A stretch of DNA of 64,000 nt, from NCBI GenBank assembly GCA_037953625.1, contig CM075656.1, positions 87,811,001 to 87,875,000 of the forward strand. The letters run 5' to 3'. Shown piece after piece: positions 1 to 8,535 of this stretch. Every line of letters starts with the position of its first letter. Position 1 is the stretch's first letter. Position numbers and translations under genes: made by a program. The notes beneath the pieces were generated by a model. That model was not told the DNA's origin, did not search any database, and was given only the letters and a program-made list of their open reading frames with translations. Origin of the DNA: Crotalaria pallida. Its lineage: Eukaryota; Streptophyta; Magnoliopsida; Fabales; Fabaceae.

Positions 1-406
1 GTGGAATAGATGTTGTTTGGGTTGGGGCCGGCGGAGGCCGTCGGTGATGGTGAGTGCGGGAAACGGGTATGCTAGATTCGGCTTCCGACTCCGATTGTGG
101 TGTGGAAGGGTGTGGTGCCCTTGGTATCTCATGATTGGGTGGTGCATGTCCTTGGGAGGGGCGGCGACGGTAAGCGGCGATCAGTTCCTGTTGTTCGCGG
201 ATCATTTGTTCTTGTCTGTGGAGTCGGGCTCTAAGTTCAGCAGAGCGAAGTTCAATCTCTGGTGTAGGGAGATTCTGCATCCGGACGGGTGCAGACCTGG
301 TGCGGCCTTCCGGTTGGGACGAGTCTTGGTCTTCTGAGATAAGACCTTCAGGTGGGGTTTCTGGTGGTTGATGGTTACGAAGTCGCCTTTGATTTCTGGT
401 TTCCAT
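1..406 (-). CDS. Partial gag start of a Ty3/gypsy-type LTR retrotransposon
   Basis: A minus-strand frame opens with ATG at 406 and stays open for about 135 codons to the window edge, so the product is truncated here. It begins METRNQRRLRNHQPP and is rich in Pro, Glu, Arg and Gln. A charged helical stretch (IELRSAELRARLHRQEQM) may form a coiled coil. This is the kind of N-terminus seen before the capsid domain of plant gypsy Gag proteins, but the capsid domain itself lies outside the window. The assignment rests mainly on context: the ATG sits just downstream (on the minus strand) of a primer-binding-like site and an LTR. Small frames on the plus strand here are shadows. The start is the first ATG after the primer-binding site. 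Confidence 0.7.
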   Translation of the reverse strand, partial: METRNQRRLRNHQPPETPPEGLISEDQDSSQPEGRTRSAPVRMQNLPTPEIELRSAELRARLHRQEQMIREQQELIAAYRRRPSQGHAPPNHEIPRAPHPSTPQSESEAESSIPVSRTHHHRRPPPAPTQTTSIP

Positions 407-422
407 GTGGTAGTCGGGTAAG

Positions 423-438
423 ACACGGTGGGTGCCAA
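423..438 (-). other. Retrotransposon primer-binding site
   Basis: Minus-strand sequence TTGGCACCCACCGTG begins two bases inside the LTR end. It resembles the TGGCGCCCACCGTGG motif I associate with Tat-type plant gypsy elements. The exact tRNA primer is not determined. Confidence 0.55.
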
Positions 439-439
439 T

Positions 440-1310
440 TGTTATGTCTTCGAAGTTGGGCAAGTTGACTTGTTGACGTGGATACCTTGACTGGGAAGGA
501 ATGTCCGGTCCGTGCGAGCTGAAGTGAACCGGTTGGGTTGGTCCGGCCTTGACTTGACCCCAGGTGGGGGACCTGTGCGGACTCCGACGCTCAAGTCAGA
601 TATATATAGTTAAGCATAGAGGCAAAAATATAAGGGAACGAGAGAGGAAAAGATAGAAAGGAAGAGTGGAACAGATAAGGGGCAAGCTGGTCGGCCCGGA
701 AAGGGGAGCGAGATTGTGGGGTCGTATTTTCCCGTGTCTTCTTCTGTGTGCAACGGGGTTTATATAGGAGCTTGTTGGGCTTGGGCTGAAGGGTAGCTGT
801 GTAGGTGCCATAGACCTAGGCCAGGATGGTCGTGACAATGTCAGCGGGAATTGGGGGATCTTCAGCAGTTGCGGCGGATGTGAAAGTTGATGTGACAGCC
901 TATACCCTACGCGGGTAGATCCGGACGGGTAGAGGAGCCCGTGCAGGGCTAAGGAGCCCGTGCCGGGCGGGCAAAGAGTACCGTACGGACCGGCTAAGGA
1001 GTCCGTACCGTGCGGGCAAAGAGTGCGGTACGGACACCTGGCGAGAGAGGAAGTGCTTGTGCTTGCCCTGGTCGGACCCCGGAGGATAGCGCTTCGTTGA
1101 TCCGACCGACCTGGCGGTGTTCTGTTGGGAAATTATCGATCCGGTCCGACCGGATTTCGGGCGAGTTTTGCTCCGACCCGGCCCGGTCGGACCCTGGGGA
1201 AAGTGCCACGTGTACCTGAGCCATGGGACTTAGGTTCCTCCATAACACGTCTCGTGCTCTGATTCTTCCCAGCCCCGGTATATGTAATATTGCCTCGAGA
1301 GTGGTTAACA
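440..1310 (-). mobile_element. 5' LTR of a gypsy-type retrotransposon (871 bp)
   Basis: Read on the minus strand, the segment starts TGTTAACC (at 1310) and ends GACATAACA (at 440), giving the TG...CA ends and a short TGTTA/TAACA inverted repeat usual for LTRs. It is much more GC-rich than its surroundings, with repeated 'ccgtgc/cggtccgacc' motifs around 900-1200. The LTR is followed directly by a primer-binding-like site and a gag-like frame. The other LTR lies outside the window, so the borders cannot be confirmed by a repeat comparison. The 5 bases next to the outer end (1311-1315, gcgag) should be the TSD. Confidence 0.7.
757..766 (-). promoter_or_regulatory. LTR TATA box
   Basis: Minus strand reads CCTATATAAAC, a good TATA box in the middle of the LTR and in the right orientation to drive the gag frame. 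Transcription would start about 30 bp further along, near 730. Confidence 0.5.
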
Positions 1311-1328
1311 GCGAGTCTCGTATGCAGC

Positions 1329-1823
1329 TCAGTAAAAACCGTATGCTAATCTGTAACAATCATGATGAGTGTGGTATGGACAATCATGAGTGTGGTAATG
1401 GTATTTAGCTCTGTAATAATCGCGTGCATCTTTCTCAGCTCTGCAATAATGGTATTTAGCTCTGTAATAATCGCGTGCTTCTTTGTAATAATCACGAGTG
1501 TGTTGGTGTCCACTTCTACTTGATTCACAAACAAATTTGCATTTTTGATATATTTTAGAACCATTCTGATGCACGACAGAACCGTTTAGATCGCCCTCAC
1601 CGAATCCGCTAGATGTTATCACATTCTTACTGACAGGCGCATAATGATGATGATCATAATCATAATCATTATTCTTTGGTGCAGGTGCAATAGGAGGAAT
1701 ACGAGGACGAGTAGGATGTCCTACTTTACCTTTGTTTCTGGCGGAAGAAGAATAACTGGACACAAGAGCATCATCATCGTCATCATCATCAGAGTAATAC
1801 TTTGCATTGCGTCTTATTCCCAT
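1329..1823 (-). CDS. Tyr/His/Asp-rich hypothetical protein (164 aa)
   Basis: I do not recognise the family. The protein starts MGIRRNAKYYSDD, has an Asp run (residues about 12-18), a Ser/Pro-rich middle, and a C-terminal half built from imperfect repeats around RDYYRAKYHY (roughly residues 110-145), ending in a His/Tyr-rich tail. At DNA level these are imperfect direct repeats of the taataatcgcgtgc kind at about 1407-1500. A minus-strand TATA box lies 63-70 bp upstream of the ATG with a short leader, which argues for a real transcribed gene. No membrane segment or signal peptide is seen. The stop lies only 19 bp from the LTR end of the neighbouring retrotransposon, which therefore inserted in its 3' untranslated region. 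A low-complexity, lineage-restricted protein is the simplest reading; a chance frame in repeats is the alternative. Confidence 0.5.
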   Translation of the reverse strand: MGIRRNAKYYSDDDDDDDALVSSYSSSARNKGKVGHPTRPRIPPIAPAPKNNDYDYDHHHYAPVSKNVITSSGFGEGDLNGSVVHQNGSKIYQKCKFVCESSRSGHQHTRDYYKEARDYYRAKYHYCRAEKDARDYYRAKYHYHTHDCPYHTHHDCYRLAYGFY

Positions 1824-1885
1824 CGTACGTACGGTGAGAGGCCTCCGATCGATTGGATGAAGAAGTTCATTACCAGGGGCCTTCT

Positions 1886-1893
1886 CTATATAA
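1886..1893 (-). promoter_or_regulatory. TATA box of the 1329-1823 gene
   Basis: Minus strand TTATATAG, about 30-35 bp before a likely transcription start near 1858 and 63 bp before the ATG. Confidence 0.45.
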
Positions 1894-2361
1894 CTCCAGC
1901 TTATACAGTACTACAAAAAGAATCTTTGTCTTTGAGAAATGAGAACATACATGCGTTCTTCTTCCGCAATTCCTACTTTTCTCCCTTGTTTTAATATTAT
2001 TCCTGCCGTCATTTAAACAATTTTCACATTTTTATTTTGTACTGTTTATAAGACTTATATCAATTTTCAATGATCATTAATTACCTTTTATTACAAATAA
2101 TCTTATTTACTCAATACTTTTTAGATTCCCAATAATATTAATAGGAGTAATTTTGAAAATACATACCAAAAGTTCACATTTCCAATACAATTAACTACGG
2201 TAAATTAATCAATTTTTTTAATGGACGTGAAATCTTCCAAAGAGATCTTATATTTAGGGACGGAGAGAGTATTACTTACACCCCCTCCATCTTAAAAATA
2301 CATAAGATAAAATAAAATAAAGTAAAATAAATTTTTCAAAAGTCAAAATATAAAAACATGA
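1894..2361. other. AT-rich intergenic DNA
   Basis: No gene seen. It includes a degraded Stowaway-like edge near 2258-2290 (gggacggagagagta, then ccccctccatct). Confidence 0.5.
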
Positions 2362-2620
2362 ATTTAATAATTTACTTTTTTTTTTATGACTCGGAACCTG
2401 GGCCTCCCTGAGCCCTTTGAACTCGGAGGGGCTTGCCAAACCGAGGGAAGATATCGATTCGATCCACGAGCGCCTTCCTCATAAATCAAGAGCATCCTTG
2501 GCCTGGGCTGGAGCTGGACTCAAGCTAGTGACCGTGAATCCCAGAAGTTAGAATTAGCACCCTTTGATACTCAAGCCATGACCAAATGGGTTACATCTGG
2601 AGGCATTTAATAATTTACTT
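2362..2620 (-). mobile_element. SINE with 16 bp TSD
   Basis: A 16 bp direct repeat, ATTTAATAATTTACTT, flanks the insert at 2362-2377 and 2605-2620. The insert begins with a T run on the plus strand, which is the A-tail of a minus-strand element. On the minus strand there are pol III-like motifs: a box A-like TGGCTTGAGTATC near the 5' end, and box B candidates GGGATTCACGGTC and GGATCGAATCG. Length about 227 bp without the TSD. This is a typical tRNA-derived, LINE-mobilised short element. It encodes no protein. Confidence 0.8.
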
Positions 2621-2886
2621 AACACATTAATTAATTATCAAGCAATAAATTTAATTTAATCTATGTGAAACTTGTGCCTGGATTTATGTAATTTTATCTT
2701 GCTAGTCTGTTGTTAGTTGGTGTCTGATGTATTTGGTATGGGCTACTAGCTGTCATGTGAGATTGGTATGGTATTATCTTGTTTTTACTATGCACCGGTT
2801 TTTGGTTCTTCGGCTCTTTTTTATTTTTTTATTTATTTTAATAAATCTAATATATTAAAAAAATATGATTTGGATTTTCTGTGTTC
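2621..2886. other. AT-rich spacer
   Basis: No gene or repeat recognised between the SINE and the first CACTA element. Confidence 0.5.
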
Positions 2887-2974
2887 TTTCACCACGAGAA
2901 ATAGGGTGGTTTGTGGCAAATTATTTGCGACGGTCCATACAACCGTCGTCGGTGACTAATTTAAACTCAAAATT

Positions 2975-3250
2975 CGCGTGGTTTTATTAACTGTCGTAAA
3001 TTGCCACTCTTGCACGTACGACTCGCACGTACGCCACCACAGTGTCACTCCTTTCTCTCCCTTCTCGCGTTCACTCTCACTCTCCCTTCTCTGCCATAAC
3101 AATTCTCTGCCGCAACACTCCCTTCATCTTCTCGTTCAGCATGCACACTCCATAAAGCATCGGTGAGTTCCTTTCTCACTCTCATTGATTTCTCTAATCT
3201 CTCACTCTCACTTTCACTCTCACTCTAATCTCAATCGGTGAGTTCTTCTT
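2975..3250 (+). other. Pyrimidine-rich leader-like segment inside the CACTA element
   Basis: CT-rich DNA (ctctccc, ctcactctc motifs) ending in splice-donor-like ggtgagtt. It resembles a plant 5' untranslated region and first intron. It may be a captured leader or promoter-proximal segment. The short frames in it are not convincing as coding. Confidence 0.35.
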
Positions 3251-3598
3251 CTGTTTCCATTTTTGGTTTTTAGGGTTTCAAAATTTGATTTCTCTACTTC
3301 AGCTTCGAGTTCCTCCAATTTTTTTGTTTGCATTTTTGAGTTTTAGGGTTTCAAAATTGATTCAATTGCTGGTTGTAGGTCCTACATAGTTTGTGATTTA
3401 GGGTTTCAGCTCTAACTAATGACTAATATATGTTGTTATTTTCTCTAATTTGAATGCATCTTATGTACTTGAAAAAATTGCCTAAACCATTCATCCTATT
3501 TCTTGTCCTTAGCTGAAACTCTGGCAAAATCACGAACCAGTGTTCTTACTCGTGAGGTGTTGTTGTTGTGCATGAGGTGAGTGAGTTATGTGTTCCTC

Positions 3599-4212
3599 AA
3601 ATAGCTGCTCAAGGTCTGGTTCCTGTATTTTTGGATGGTGGTGTACGCCCCGGAACTAATGTCTTTAAGGCACTGGCATTAGGTGCCTCCGGCATATTTG
3701 TGAGTACAACATAACCTCTCTCTAGTGCTACAGGTCTTCAAATCAAACTCTTGGTTTGTTTATTAGATGATGGAAGTGGTATACCATGTACCAACTATCA
3801 CAAAAATTGAGTTGGCAACGTGTCAGAGCCTTTTGGGAATGAATCGATGATAATGCACTAGTCTATCTTTATCATAGATGAAACTGTTATAACAAGTCAT
3901 GAACAAACTCTCTAGGCACATAAATGACTTGTGCTATATTTCTTAGCAATTGAGGACTGCATTTTTAAGTATTAGTTTCCTTGTTTTCTTAAACAATATA
4001 AACTATGTTTAACAAAACTTTGCGCTATCAGATTGGACGTGGTCTACTCTTTAGCTGCTGAAGGAGAGGCCGGTATAAGAAATGTATTGAAGATGCTATG
4101 CGACGAGTTTGAGCTAACCATGGCCTTGAGTGGTTGCACTTCGCTCAAAGAAATCACCCGTGATCACATTGTGACTGACTGGGATGCCCCTTGCGTAACG
4201 CCAAGATTATGA
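3599..4212 (+). pseudogene. Captured fragment of glycolate oxidase (3' exons)
   Basis: Two exons are seen. The first (to 3699, followed by donor gtgagt) encodes AAQGLVPVFLDGGVRPGTNV and continues FKALALGASGIF, the FMN-binding DGGVR region of plant (S)-2-hydroxy-acid oxidases (peroxisomal photorespiration enzymes that oxidise glycolate). The second follows acceptor ctatcag, starts at 4032, and encodes SLAAEGEAGIRNVLKM, DEFELTMALSGCTSLKEI and DHIVTDWDAP, ending ...TPRL and stop at 4210-4212. The N-terminal two thirds, with the catalytic His region, is absent. A small deletion near 4040-4047, where the family has IGRPVVYSLA, shifts the frame, so the exons no longer join in frame. Intron retention shows capture from genomic DNA. 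Confidence 0.85.
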
Positions 4213-5135
4213 AAAATGTGTCCTGATTCAAACTAAGCGGCACAGAATGATGGGAATACAATTCCCGGTCTTCTGTGTCTCAAGAGTTTGTTGAGTTATG
4301 AGGTGAGTGGTATATATGTATCAGTTTTTTCTTTTGTTTGTTATTGCAAATCTCACTTCTTTATGTAGTTTAATTTCAATTGTCTGAATCTAGGTGATTT
4401 TTGCCTTAATCTCAAAAAAGAATTATGAAGCCATCTCATAATCCTTTCTATCTTATTTTTGTGAATGTTATGCCTAACACCTATATTGCTAATTACTATC
4501 CTTCGATATGTAGGTAAAGGCAGATATTAAAACTCATATACTAGTGGTTATATGAGATCTCTTTTATAAGCCTTTTATACACACACAACATACTGTAGGG
4601 AATTTTTGCATCCAAGGTAATTTTTGCATTTTTGCGGTGGAAGGAGGCACTAAATTTATGCTTTTATTATGTTAGGAGGATTAGAATATTTTACGGTAAT
4701 CTTTACATCATATCTACATGCAAGTAAATTGTATTGCATGTCTGTGACATGAACAGTGTGCTCCTCATCTTGGAACATCGTAGACGATAATTGTTATGTA
4801 TCTCTACTAGGTTAAGCTAATATAAATTATTGTTGAGTCTTCTGGCTGAAATGATGACATTTACCATGGACTATCTGTCCTGACTGAGGGTTGTTACTCA
4901 TTCCTTAGATTTGATAAAGGTAGAATTTTGATTTTATTTGCTCTTAATAACCCTCTGTTGTGCAGGACTATTTTTACTGGATGGATGCCAACATTACTTC
5001 AAGCTTTTAAATTCAACCTTGGCTTAAAGAAACCATTCATATAATGTGCTGTAGTTTATACATTTGTCTTCTCTGGGGTTAGTAAGCATCTTTACTATCT
5101 CCCACTATGTGGTTGGACTTATTTCTTTTTATCAG
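4213..5135 (+). other. Intronic/unassigned DNA between captured fragments
   Basis: AT-rich sequence with scattered splice-like sites. One possible short exon starts after acceptor gtgcag at about 4966 (gactatttttactgg). I could not assign it to a gene. Confidence 0.35.
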
Positions 5136-5215
5136 TGAAGTTCAGGATCAAATCCTTTAGAGTGTCAGAGCTTTTTATTGAGATTCCAGAAACTTCGACC
5201 ATTGGGTCCTTGAAG
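5136..5215 (+). pseudogene. Captured exon of a telomere-repeat-binding (TRP/TRFL-type) protein gene
   Basis: An exon between acceptor atcag and donor gtata encodes VKFRIKSFRVSELFIEIPET and continues STIGSLK. This matches, from memory, the start of the ubiquitin-like region of plant double-strand telomere-repeat-binding proteins (the IKSFRVPELFIEIPETATVGSLK stretch before the Myb-like DNA-binding domain). Only this one exon is recognised; the Myb domain is missing. It sits in the same orientation as the glycolate oxidase and NIPA pieces, so a read-through transcript could splice it to them. The family call is from a short but distinctive motif. Confidence 0.65.
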
Positions 5216-5552
5216 GTATAATAAAACTATATTCCACCATATATACCTTTATACCTTGGGAGTCTTTATCGTATTCTCTCTTGACTGTCTATTGTAGAAA
5301 AGTCGTTTGATCCATGTAGCCGATCCCACCTAGCAGGCCAAAGGTTTGGTTGTTGTTGTTGTCTGAGTTGATGCACTAGAAATTTGCATTTTATTTAACT
5401 GATTATCAACATTGAAATTAAGTTGAGTGCAACACCGCAGGATGGATACTGATAAATTGGTGCATGTATATTGTTGTTTTACTCATAGTTTCTGTGACGG
5501 ATCATTGGCACAATGGTGACTGACTGACTTCCCAATTAATTATCTTTGACAG

Positions 5553-6515
5553 GAAGTGGAGGTTATTCTTACTTGTACGAACCACTTTGGTGGGTGGGCA
5601 TGATAACAAGTGAGTTTCATACATATACATATGTGTTGCTGTTTGTTCTTATTCAATTTAATGATGAACCTTAGTTTCATTTTCATTTTTTTTTTTGTGA
5701 ATGTTTTGCGATTGGCTGACATTATTGAATTGTATGGTTTAATTTTCTTTCCATAGTGTATCCCCACACCTTCTTCCTTTGCTCCAGCTATACTGGTCAC
5801 CCCTGTTGGTGCTCTCAGCATCATTATAAGGCATGATAAAAATTTAGCTTCAAATTCATGCATTACTCTTTGTTTTTAAGCTCTGATTTGGGATGTTATC
5901 TTGCAGTGCCGCTCTTGCTCATATTATTTTACGGGAGAGGCTACATTTATTTGGAATCCTTGGTTGTGTTCTGTGTGTTGTGGGTTCTACAACAATTGTT
6001 CTGCATGCACCTCAAGAACGGGAAATTGAATCCGTGACAGAAGTTTGGGATCTTGCTATGGAGCCAGGTAGCCAAAGTCCTACATGAAATATACTCTTTA
6101 CATAAAATATCATCTGGACTGCTAACCAAGAGATATATTTTTTCTTTTGCAGCATTTCTCTTCTATGCAGCTTTGATTATAACAGCAGCCTTTGTTCTTA
6201 TCTTCCACTTTATTCCACTATATGGCCAGACGCACATATTGGTTTATATTGGTGTTTGTTCCCTTATAGGTTCTCTATCGGTATGTATCAATTGGGTTTT
6301 GATAATTTTTAGTTGTATTTGCTCCCAATTATTATATTCTTTTCCTGTATATTTATTTTAAGGTAATCCTTTAACAGGTCATGAGTGTTAAGGCCCTTGG
6401 AATTGCCATTAAGTTAACTCTATCAGGGATGAATCAGCTAATTTACCCCCAAACTTGGATATTCACTTTAGTTGTAGCTGTTTGTGTTCTTACACAAATG
6501 AATTATTTAAATAAG
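5553..6515 (+). pseudogene. Captured fragment of a NIPA-type magnesium transporter gene
   Basis: Five consecutive exons of a DUF803/NIPA membrane protein are visible with GT-AG introns. Exon 5553-5609: SYLYEPLWWVGMIT. Exon about 5757-5830: FAPAILVTPVGALSIII. Exon 5907-6067: AALAHIILRERLHLFGILGC to EREIESVTEVWDLAMEP. Exon 6153-6280: AFLFYAALIITAAFVLIFHF to GVCSLIGSLS. Exon 6378-6515: VMSVKALGIAIKLTLSGMNQ to VLTQMNYLNK. Several exons are hydrophobic transmembrane segments. The 5' exons and the last exons are missing, and the second exon is truncated and out of frame with the first. NIPA proteins are nine-helix membrane proteins linked to Mg2+ transport; this fragment would hold roughly the middle helices. 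The last three exons remain in one open frame across their splice sites. Confidence 0.88.
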
Positions 6516-6978
6516 GTATGACATGTTTTCTTGTTAGTTCTGTGAGTTTTATATTTACTGGAAGTACTCATTAAGGACTTTTTTTTGTCTACACTCAGTA
6601 AGTGCCATCCTGTACTTCTTCTGGTTAACAAGTGTCATGTGATTGCAAATGGTTTAAATGACTTTCCATTATAGCATTCAGTGACATCTGAAAAAGTGTC
6701 ATGTATTTTATATTTATGCTTACGAAACGCTTTTGATTTTTGAACACTTTACGTGTGTACTCTTTTTGTTGCTTGTGCGGAAATACTTATGGTTTATTCA
6801 ATTTCATTGTGGTGAAGATATTTTGCAGTCTTCATGTGGAGTTTTGGTATAAAGATAAAAGCTCTGTTTTACATAATTATTTAGGGAAGAAAACAACTAC
6901 CTTTTTGTCCATTTTTTCTTGATCAGTAAAATAGAGAACTAAAACTGATATTCTAATGAATATACTAATGGCTTGCAG

Positions 6979-7014
6979 GAGGGTTATGAAGAAGATCTGG
7001 TGAAGAAAGTGTAA
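6979..7014 (+). other. Possible terminal exon of the chimeric transcript
   Basis: After acceptor ggcttgcag, the frame of the preceding NIPA exon (phase 0 join at 6515) would read EGYEEDLVKKV and stop (TAA, 7012-7014). This is not the normal NIPA continuation, so it is either another captured exon or element DNA used as an exon. An AATAAA signal follows at about 7100. Confidence 0.4.
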
Positions 7015-7204
7015 TGAATGATTTAATAATTTAAGTGCATGTAGAAGCAGATTTAGGTGTCCAGATGGAGCTAGTTATATTCTTTTTGTATTTCTTATTC
7101 AATAAAAATTATGCTAATATGATTTGATATAACAGAGAAGGAGATTTAGGTAGAATAGGATATAGGGGTGGAAGGATGTTTTAAAGCAAATATATATTTT
7201 TTTT

Positions 7205-7568
7205 AAAATTCAATGCTTTAGCGACGGTTTAAACTGACGCAAATCAATTATTAAAAATATCATTAGGCATCTTACGGCGGTTGTTAACTGCCGCATTTTT
7301 TCTTATGAAATTTCAGAATTGCAACTTGCGACGGTTATGAACCGTCGCCGTTTTTAATATAACTTCAGCTTTGCAACTTGCGACGGTTCGAACTGCCGCA
7401 ATATTTAGCGGCAAAAAACTACAGCGGTTGCCAAAACCGCCGCAAAAAGTGAATCCCGACAGACACATCTACAACTGTTTTGTAACCGCCGCAAATTACT
7501 TTTGCGACAGTTAAAACCGCCGCAAGATGCATTATAAACTGCCGCAAATTGCCCGTTTTTTTGTAGTG
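7205..7568. repeat. Right subterminal repeats of the first CACTA element
   Basis: About ten inverted pairs of GCGACGGTT / AACCGCCGC-like units (for example 7382-7405, 7422-7443, 7485-7515) alternate with AT spacers up to the terminal repeat. The arrangement can fold into small hairpins. Confidence 0.8.
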
Positions 7569-7571
7569 TTT

Positions 7572-8115
7572 TTATATACATATTTTTGTTATTTGGTTTT
7601 GAATTTTTTTATTACATGCTTCCTGACACAGGTAATGGTTCAAACAAGTAAAATATAAAATAAGGGTGTTTTTATCATGCACCGGTTCAATGACTCCTTC
7701 CTAAACAATTTTTAAACAAGAATGTTTACATTTTTATACTTTATTTACACTTAAACATTATTCATATTAAAATTTCTCATAACTATTTAATAATAAATTA
7801 AAACTAATATTATTTGTAATTTTGTAAAATGTTTTATCAATACATTAAAACTAATATTAATCATAACTTTATGAAATGTTTTATCGATTTCGTATTTCTC
7901 CTCTGCATTGTACGGGACAAGGGCAAGTTATTATTAAAAAATTGAACAAGCACCCAGGAACACACGCAGGTTGGAGGTATTATCTACGATCCCAGGACAC
8001 ACACGTTGGAGATTTTTTTTTTTCTTTTTCTAAGGAGAATCTGTTAGCTTTTGTCATTGTGGATGACATCATGCTGCTACGTTACAGGCCGATCGATAGG
8101 CATAGATCTTCAATT
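7572..8115. other. AT-rich intergenic DNA
   Basis: No gene seen. It contains short repeats of 'aaactaatatta' and 'tgaaatgttttatc' around 7800-7880. Confidence 0.5.
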
Positions 8116-8530
8116 TGTTAAGGTTCCATCTCAAAACCAATTAGTAACGAGAGGAGTAACCCAACAGGTATTTAAACCATGCCATATATTATGAGGCAAA
8201 AAACCATGCCATATATTATGAGGCAAAAACAGTTAGCAATGAGAGGAGTAACCCAACAGGTATTTAAACCATGCCATATATTATGAGGCAGACGATGTGG
8301 GACTTCCAACACGCCCCCTCCAACGAAGCCTGTCGGACCAGGCAAAAGGTATCTATTGACCCATAACAAAGGGCAACTTTTGGCCCATAACAACCGGAAA
8401 GAAGTTGGACTCTGGCTCTGATACCATGTTAAGGTTCCATCTCAAAACCAATTGGCAATGAGATGAGTAACCCAAGAAGTATTTAAACCATGCCATATAT
8501 TATGAGGCAGGCGATGTGGGACTTCCAACA
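8116..8530 (-). mobile_element. TRIM (small non-autonomous LTR retrotransposon)
   Basis: Two LTRs start TGTTAAGG and end TTCCAACA on the plus strand (8116-8311 and 8427-8530), flanked by a CAATT TSD (8111-8115 and 8531-8535). The minus strand directly after the right LTR reads TGGTATCAGAGCC (8414-8426), the primer-binding site for initiator Met tRNA. A purine tract, GTTGGAGGGGGCG on the minus strand, abuts the left LTR. The internal domain is only about 115 bp and non-coding. The left LTR is about 92 bp longer than the right because its central part (aacccaacaggtatttaaacc...gaggc) is duplicated. Confidence 0.9.
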
Positions 8531-8535
8531 CAATT

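Larger units (their letters stand above)
2890..7568. mobile_element. Non-autonomous CACTA transposon carrying host gene fragments
   Basis: The right end is a clear CACTA terminus (minus strand CACTACAAAAAAACGGGC). The left end CACCACGAGAAATAGGG is a diverged match, and both ends are flanked by TTT (2887-2889 and 7569-7571), the 3 bp TSD of this superfamily. Just inside each end are many copies of GCGACGGTT/AACCGCCGC units in both orientations, the subterminal repeats bound by CACTA transposases. No transposase frame is present in the 4,679 bp, so movement would depend on enzymes supplied elsewhere. The interior holds intron-containing pieces of at least three unrelated host genes, described below. 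Confidence 0.85.

Noticed and set aside
994..1359. 121 aa minus-strand frame in the LTR
   Set aside because: It lies in the GC-rich LTR where chance frames are long; LTRs of this type do not encode proteins.
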